The notes below the pieces were generated by a model, which did no database searches, was not told the origin of the DNA, and saw only the letters and a list, made by a program, of their open reading frames with translations. DNA of 64,000 nucleotides, taken from the NCBI GenBank assembly GCA_019828565.1, contig JAHDYR010000064.1:1-64000 (forward strand), in the 5' to 3' direction. Origin of the DNA: Carpediemonas membranifera. Lineage: Eukaryota > Fornicata. The translations under genes were made by a program, and so were the position numbers. Shown here in pieces: positions 58,601 to 64,000 of the stretch. Position 1 is the first letter of the stretch, and each line of letters begins with the position of its first letter.

Positions 58601-59276
58601 GCTCCACTGCCCTATGGGGGAGCCCCAATGCCCCATCTCAGCTTTGTCAATGACTCTAGCTTTGGCCCTCGTGATCCCCCCAGATACAGCTGCATAATCC
58701 AGCGTTGAGGTGGTATTCCCACTCATGTATGTGTGAGACGAGGGGAAAACAAGGTCTAGATTGTTTCGCTGTAGTGTGGCGCTGGTGGCATGGCGCAGGC
58801 TCCGCGGGTCACGGTTCCAGTCCCCCATGATGATTATCTCGAAGCCGTGGTACTCTCTGACGATGTTTTCCAGCTGTTGGTCGAAGCGGTCTAGCTCCGC
58901 TGCGCTGCGGTCACTTGGAGGGGCGTATATGTTGATGACCGCGATAGCCCTTGAGGTTTCGAGGATGCTAACTTGAACTCGGGGGTTCGTGCCGTCAGAT
59001 ACTCCTACATCCCAGGTTGCCTGTGAATGTGGGCTGATCACCGTGGCTACGCCTAGGGTTAATCTTGCCCTTTCGAGCCTTGATGGGTTTGGCGTGCCCT
59101 GCACATGCGTATTGTAGGTCCGCCCAACAGGGGACTACGGAGTTACCGTACCTGAATGTTTCCTGCAAGAGGAGGGCGTCCGGGCTCGTGTGCTTGCGAA
59201 GCGCTACCGCTATAGATCCGCTGTAGTCTTCATTGCCCGTTAAGTGTCCTTGGCTGTTAAGGGAGACTATTCGCAT
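58598..59276 (-). pseudogene. LINE-1b APE-type endonuclease, one main frame break
   Basis: 58,995-59,276 covers MRIVSLNSQGHL and LLQETFRYG. It breaks at a CCC (GGG 59,056-59,058) that is CC in LINE-1a. 58,598-59,104 continues VATVISPHSQ, AVINIYAPPSDRS, IIIMGDWNRDPRS, TLDYAAVSGG and AEMGHWGSP. Together the two LINE-1 copies show an unbroken endonuclease up to the SPH site. Confidence 0.82.
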
Positions 59277-60003
59277 TCAGGTTGTTACTGCCTTAACCTG
59301 CACTCCTTATTCTGCACTACCTGCACACTTTCATCTTGTTGTTGGGGTTTAGCATCTGCATAGTTGCCTTCCCAATGGGTGAGCGCCTATGTCGTCGTTG
59401 TTTAGCACGTTGGGTGGGCCGCTTCCCGCCCTGTGGGTTGTTGGTGGGCGGCCCGGGTAGGCGTCTTCTTTGCCCTTGATATTTCTCCAGGACCCAGAAG
59501 CATGCGCCATTCACATGGGGTGCTTGGCCAGAACGGCTGCTTCCTCCAGAGTCCCCAGACGTGGCCCAGGTTCCCTCTTGGAGCTGACCTAGGGTGTACC
59601 ACCCCTTTCACTGGCCGCGCCCTCGCGGTGCTTGTCGGGACTTTCGTGCCAGTCTCTATAGCGCTTCTGGCCTCGCACATTGGCAGCATCGTTACCTAAC
59701 TACGCATAGGTGGGAGCGACTCCTTTCGGCGCCCCTCCCAAGGCTGGAGTTCCAGCCTGCCGGACAGGCGGGTCCTCGATGGCGTTCCAACTGCCTCTTA
59801 CCCGCCCCCCGGTCCCTGCGGGGAACAGGGGTTTTAAGAAAAGAAAAGTCACCCGGGCATTGGCGCCAGTACAGCCCTTCTGGCGGGCTCCAACGCTGCA
59901 CCTATTCCGGCGCCTTCACTTCACCTAGTCCTACACTAACGTGCTATATATACACATCCCTTTAGACTCTGCACTCTTCCCTCCACTGCTTTGGTATGGC
60001 TCG
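59277..60003 (-). other. LINE-1b spacer with conserved hairpin series
   Basis: Inverse of 46,263-46,989. The four stems lie at about 59,695-59,769. No supported ORF. Confidence 0.65.
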
Positions 60004-60474
60004 TTACTCATGCATCTCTTGATCTGGTTCGTCGCTCTCGTGCTCCATTCCGATGCGTAGGAGCTCTTCTTCCTCGTCGCTTCCGTTGGCGGCGGCAAGC
60101 GCCTCCTCAAGCCTGGCCTCGAGGACTCTGTTTGTTTCACGGAGCCTGAGGCTGGCTCTTTTGAAGGCCTCCGATTTCTCGGCGATGCGCTGGAGGCGCT
60201 GGCGCTCGCTCGCTCCTCTTGCTAGGGCTTCCCTTTCCTTGGCCAGCTGGCCTTGGAGGTGGGCAACCTCGTTGTTCAGCCGGGAGACTTCCTCTTCGTA
60301 ATGGCTCATGGTCCGCTGCCGCTCTTCTTCAGCTCTTCGCTCCACCTCCGCTTGGAAGAGGGCTTGGATGTAGGCACCCATCTGATCGACCGTGCCCAGT
60401 CTTGGGTTTGGGGGCCTCTTCCCTTCGGGGCCGCCCGGCGGGGGCCGGTGCTCGAAAGCCTGGCTCAGAGGCAT
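60004..60474 (-). CDS. LINE-1b coiled-coil protein (156 aa)
   Basis: Identical in length and apparently in sequence to 45,792-46,262: Pro-rich start, long charged helix, acidic C-terminus. Conservation of this frame in both copies contrasts with the broken frames around it. Confidence 0.75.
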   Translation of the reverse strand: MPLSQAFEHRPPPGGPEGKRPPNPRLGTVDQMGAYIQALFQAEVERRAEEERQRTMSHYEEEVSRLNNEVAHLQGQLAKEREALARGASERQRLQRIAEKSEAFKRASLRLRETNRVLEARLEEALAAANGSDEEEELLRIGMEHESDEPDQEMHE

Positions 60475-61341
60475 CGCCGGGGGGTTGGCCTCTTTGTGAG
60501 GCGTGAGGATCGCCTGTCCCGGGGCCGGGTGGGGGGGTTCATTCCTCTGGGAGTGGGGTAAGCAGGGCTTACCTGGTGCGCATTAGGGGTGATGATTGCC
60601 CTTGGGGTGGGGTGGGCGGGGGTTACCTGGCGCGGGTTCGGGGTGGGGTTTGTTTCCCCTTGGAGCCTGCTGGGGGAGGGGGTGGCGTTCACCTTCCTTT
60701 GAGATGGGTTCGGGGTGGGGACCTGTCGGTTCTCGGTGAGCGGGCCCTCAAGCAGCCCTAGGGCCGGCCACTCCATGCCTTGGTGAATCTCGTTGGTGAG
60801 CCTCTCCCGGTGCTCTTCGAGGCAGGCTCTAAGCGCGGCCCTTGCCGCGGTCACAGCCTCTTTTGCTCTCGCTGCGACCTGTGCCCGTCGTTGTTCTGGG
60901 TGTACGGGAAGTCCCACAGGCGGATGGGGGGTAGTCTCATCATGGGACTGCATCCCAGGGCCAGGGTGCCGTCGTATTGGGGTTCGCCCAAGGCGCTCGG
61001 GCGGCGTCTTCCAGGCTCCCTCCTTGTTCTACTGTGCGGATGCCCCAGTCTAGGGGAAGAACCGAGGGGAAGAAGTTGACATAATGCCTGGGCCCTCTAT
61101 CTTGGCGCCGGAGTTCCGCGCTTACGATGAGTTTCGGGACGCCCGCTGGTGCTCTATCGCCGATGTTCACCAGGCAGTGGGTGAGCCGGTGTCTCAGCTG
61201 CTGGGCTGAGCCCCCATGCATCATGTCATGCTTATGGAGCGGGACCAGCGAGGCTGCCTGGGATAGGGTCAGGAGCTCGGGGTGGAGTTTGACCGGGAGT
61301 TGCTCCATGACCCTGGGGGTCCAGGGTGGTACGGTTGCCAT
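60465..61341 (-). pseudogene. LINE-1b ORF with LSQAAS motif, split
   Basis: 60,940-61,341 holds LTLSQAASLVPLHKHD and YVNFFPSVLPLDWGIR; 60,465-60,953 holds KEAVTAARAALRACLEE and the Pro/Asn repeats. Small length differences from LINE-1a near 60,880 and 61,020 split the frame. Confidence 0.6.
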
Positions 61342-61382
61342 AGAAGTCTGGCCAGTAGCCCTTCTCCCTTGCTACGCGGCGC

Positions 61383-62462
61383 CTACCGTTCCACTCGGAT
61401 AGGAGCTCCACGACCAGGGGTCTCGTGCTTGGGCAGGAGTCCGGGCTGAGAACGGCTACGCCCCCTCCTTTCAAGGACCCTTAGGATTCCTTTTCCTGTG
61501 CTGAACTCTTGCGCGGTCGTGTTGGCCATGTGGATTTCCTTCGGACGCGGCTTGGTGGTAAAGATCACGTGCTGTAGTTGCCCCAGGGGTGTGATGACCT
61601 CTCGCCCTCTATGGCGGTTGATCTCTACAGCCAGGTCTGGGACCCCGTGTCCTACTCTAATGATGGGGCTTTGTGCCCCCGTCACTTTCCCTCCTCGTGC
61701 GATTAGTTCCGCTCCCACATCAGCCCAGGTCCACGGGTTATACAGCATGTGGATGGCCAGGGAGAGTCTTGTGTAGAAGAGCGATACATCCGCAAGCGCA
61801 CAGTGACAGTAGGCTGGTGCGTTTCTGTGGTAGGGGCACAGCCCCTTGGGTTCCCTTCTCCTTTGCTGGTCGCGGGTCCAGACCTTGGCCTGCTCGGCTG
61901 CCTTCTGGTCCTCCTGTGGGAGGGTCTCTCGGACCGGGCGGTCCTCCTGGGAGGGGGGGTAGAAGAGGGTGAGGGTGCTATTGAGACGGGGGGTACACCG
62001 CATCTAGGCCGGCTTCATCGATTAGGTGGGTGGCTACCCATGCCCTGGCCGTGGAATCCGGTACGTATTTGACGCTCGTGAGGACACTTCGTTCAGCTTC
62101 CACCCCTTTGGCAGTCAGGTGGATGAACGCGTTATGGTGTCCTTCGAGACGCCGGAGGGCATCGATCATTTCCGCGCACCATGTGGTGCTGTTTGGGAAT
62201 GTGCTTTCGAATCCCTGGGGGCCTGCCCAGTGGTGATGTCGACGAAGGTGGCTGGGGGGCAACCGTGGAGAATTCTTGAGCTCATCAGAGCCTGGTCGAG
62301 GTCGGCCACCCGAATATCTTCGCCTAACATCCCGTGCAGACTGGCGACGATATTCCCGTTGGCGGGGTCAAAGACTATGACCGCCCCTTCGCATATGACG
62401 GCCTCATCCCCCGCCTTGGATGCGGGTTTGGACGCTTCGAAGTCAATGCACCCGATCAGCAT
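61383..62462 (-). pseudogene. LINE-1b DEDDh-type exonuclease-like ORF, split
   Basis: 62,166-62,462 carries MLIGCIDFEAS and FVDITTGQAP; 61,978-62,262 carries HLTAKGVEAERSVLTS; 61,383-62,003 carries CPYHRNAPAYCHCALADVSL (HX4D and the C/H cluster) and runs without break into VTGAQSPIIRVGHG. The copy proves that the segment annotated separately in LINE-1a at 44,581 belongs to this protein. Breaks sit at homopolymers. Confidence 0.65.
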
Positions 62463-63742
62463 CCTCTTGCCCTGCGGGTTGGTGAGCGGGCAGGACGGGG
62501 GAGTCTGCTGTTGGCTGACAGTTCTCTACCCCTTGGCGGGTTGACGTCACTATCACTGCCAGGGACTCTTCTGGCCGAGTCGTCGGCGTTGGGCCGGGGG
62601 CCATCTTGGGTACCCCCGGTCTCCGAGCCCGCACTTTCGCCGCTGGGCATGGTGGCGGGGTTCCCCCGCTAGTTGGGTTCCAACCTGCTTCGCCCCCAAT
62701 GAACGAGGGGGCGACTGGATCGCCCATGTTGGGTTGGCCAGTGGTCGGGTCGCCGCCGTTGTGCGGGGCAACCCCCAGGTTGCCCCCTGGTGGGTGGGTC
62801 CGTCCTTGGGCCGCCGTTGGGCGGGCTATCACCTGCACTTGCTCTGCCATTATTCGGTGGGGGGTGACCGGGTTGCCCTCGTGGGGTGGGTTGTCGGTTT
62901 GCTCGTTGCCCTTGGGCGGGCCGTCCCCTGTGGATTCGGTGGCGAGCAGCTTGGTACCCTGGTCCGCCATCCAGATGTTTGCGATCCTGCTAACGAGGGT
63001 GGAAGCGTCGCAGAGGTCCGGGTGGATGAACTCAGGGGCCGGCATTGGCCGGGTAGTAGTATCCCATGCGGCCCACAGCTCTTTGAAGCCCGGAACCGTC
63101 CAGCGAAGCACTAAGTCTTCGGCCTCACTGCGCGCTAGCTCGTCGCCGGCAATGTTGAGGGCTGAATCCGTGGGTGTCCTGCTAACCAACACAGGTCTGG
63201 TCACCCCATCGGTCCTGCTGTAGACAGCTATCGCGGAGAACATGCCACCTTCCCAGGGCTTGACGGCCTGTCCGTCAAGGGGGGGGAAGCCTCCTGCTGG
63301 GGGTCTGGGGGCTAAGGGGGACGGGGGCATCCTCCCAGGCCCGACCTAGGGCCGCCCACTTGTTGTTGACGTTGTTGTGGGCTCTGTCCGCACCTGGCGC
63401 TTTCGCTGAGCCGGCTGTGGCTTGGCCGCCTGCCTTGAGGAGCCAGGCGGCGCTCTGCTGGCCGAACCTTGTCCTGATCCCAGGCCCTGTGAGGCTTTGG
63501 TGACCTGCGGCCTTGAGAGTGCTGGCAACTAGCTCGAACAGCAAGGATCTAGCCGGTGGCGGGCTTGATACCTTGAAGTTGGCGGCGTTATCCCTCGAGA
63601 AGATCACTGTGGTGTTGTTGCACTTGGCGAGGATGGAATCGGCTGCTCTTCGGACTTTTTGCCACTCTTCGGTCGTAGCTAAGCGTTTTCCAAGCTTGGT
63701 GAGCTCTGTTCCAGCTTCGTCTACATCATTCCCCCGGCCCAT
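62443..63742 (-). pseudogene. LINE-1b ORF1 N-terminal region and linker, split
   Basis: 63,275-63,742 corresponds to LTKLGKRLATTEEWQK and LLFELVASTLKAAGHQS; 62,443-63,330 to IAVYSRTDGVTRPVL and WTVPGFKELWAAWD, followed by the Gly/Pro-rich linker, partly out of frame relative to LINE-1a. Confidence 0.6.
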
Positions 63743-64000
63743 GGCTTGTTGGGGGAACTTTGTGTTTGTGGCCGAAATTGGTCTCGAAAAGTCGGAGGGG
63801 GAAAGTCGGCATGAATCCCCCGGAGGGTAGAGCCCTCCCTGCCCGCCTCGCCTGTAGGCGCCGTTGCCGGCGCTCGTAGGCTGGGAAACCCGGGGTCAGG
63901 GAGTAATCGGCCTTGGAGGTGAACATCACGAAGGCCGGCCCGCATCGGGGCAGTGGCCGGCGCTGTTGGTCCTCGCGGTGGATTTTCCAGGCCGCCTGGC
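63743..64000 (-). pseudogene. LINE-1b ORF1 start region, incomplete at window edge
   Basis: Matches 42,268-42,530 of LINE-1a (FTSKADYSLTPGFPAYERR) with small insertions near 63,825. The start of the ORF and the antisense ORF lie outside the window. Confidence 0.55.

Larger units (their letters stand above)
54734..64000 (-). mobile_element. LINE-1b, second long LINE-1 copy, cut by window edge
   Basis: Inverse-oriented copy of LINE-1a. The right edge of the window corresponds to ~42,268 of LINE-1a, so the 5' 2 kb are outside. The 3' flank is gypsy F, not gypsy A, so this is an independent insertion, not the other arm of a simple palindrome. Differences from LINE-1a are mostly single-base length changes in homopolymers. 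The RT motif here is the intact FVDD. Confidence 0.92.

Noticed and set aside
40209-64000. Giant palindrome from one inversion-duplication of LINE-1
   Set aside because: The 3' flanks differ (gypsy A protease versus gypsy F chromodomain), and LINE-1a has its own target duplication, so they are two separate LINE insertions in opposite orientation.
1-64000. Host protein-coding genes
   Set aside because: Every ORF with recognisable content belongs to a retroelement. Remaining long frames are shadows in GC-rich sequence.

Overview
This 64 kb window comes from a eukaryotic nuclear genome and consists almost entirely of nested retrotransposons. I could not support any host gene, rRNA, tRNA or CRISPR array. 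The reverse transcriptases (RTs), integrases, chromodomains, zinc knuckles and LINE endonucleases all read in the standard code, and the DNA is GC-rich. The mix of chromodomain Ty3/gypsy-like LTR elements, DIRS-type tyrosine-recombinase elements and long LINEs suggests a repeat-rich unicellular eukaryote, possibly an alveolate such as Perkinsus. That placement is a guess. Element names used here (LINE-1, LINE-2, DIRS-1, DIRS-2, gypsy A to F, RT-X) are local labels. Layout: 1-1,660 unassigned; ~1,700-12,240 LINE-2 (minus); 12,369-~15,930 DIRS-1 (plus, 5' truncated); 16,177-~20,500 DIRS-2 (plus) followed by a partial second DIRS head; 21,303-27,613 gypsy D (minus), complete with two LTRs and a CCTC target duplication, inserted into RT-X (21,077-21,302 plus 27,614-28,802, minus); 28,803-29,790 truncated gypsy B copy; 29,791-31,002 3' end of a LINE-1 copy; 31,003-31,138 chromodomain end of gypsy F; 31,240-31,995 plus 36,526-36,755 gypsy C, split by complete gypsy B (31,996-36,521, minus, AACC target duplication); 36,790-38,950 gypsy E; 38,951-40,208 plus 51,526-53,006 gypsy A, split by an 11.3 kb LINE-1 copy (LINE-1a, 40,209-51,525) with a 15-16 bp target duplication; 53,007-53,025 an AAAG-type join; 53,026-54,733 an inverted copy of the gypsy B/C/F block; 54,734-64,000 a second LINE-1 copy (LINE-1b, minus) cut by the window edge. 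Each nesting event can be read at base level because the interrupted reading frame resumes across the target duplication. Four observations stand out. First, both LINE families carry, in the region upstream of the endonuclease/RT ORF, an ORF with a DxE start and an HCALAD (HX4D) end, the signature of a DEDDh 3'-5' exonuclease, next to a C/H-rich C..YH...CHC cluster resembling the Maelstrom-type domain. Second, both LINE families carry a homologous antisense ORF in their 5' region, divergent from ORF1, and in LINE-1a it lies inside the target-site duplications. Third, in all four gypsy elements whose LTR/gag boundary is visible, the primer-binding-site position holds a perfect 10-12 bp palindrome abutting the LTR instead of a tRNA-complementary sequence. 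Fourth, gypsy D carries two antisense ORFs between integrase and the 3' LTR. Most coding regions are interrupted, and many breaks are one extra or missing base in a homopolymer run. The two LINE-1 copies often differ only there, so part of the apparent pseudogenisation may be sequencing or assembly error.
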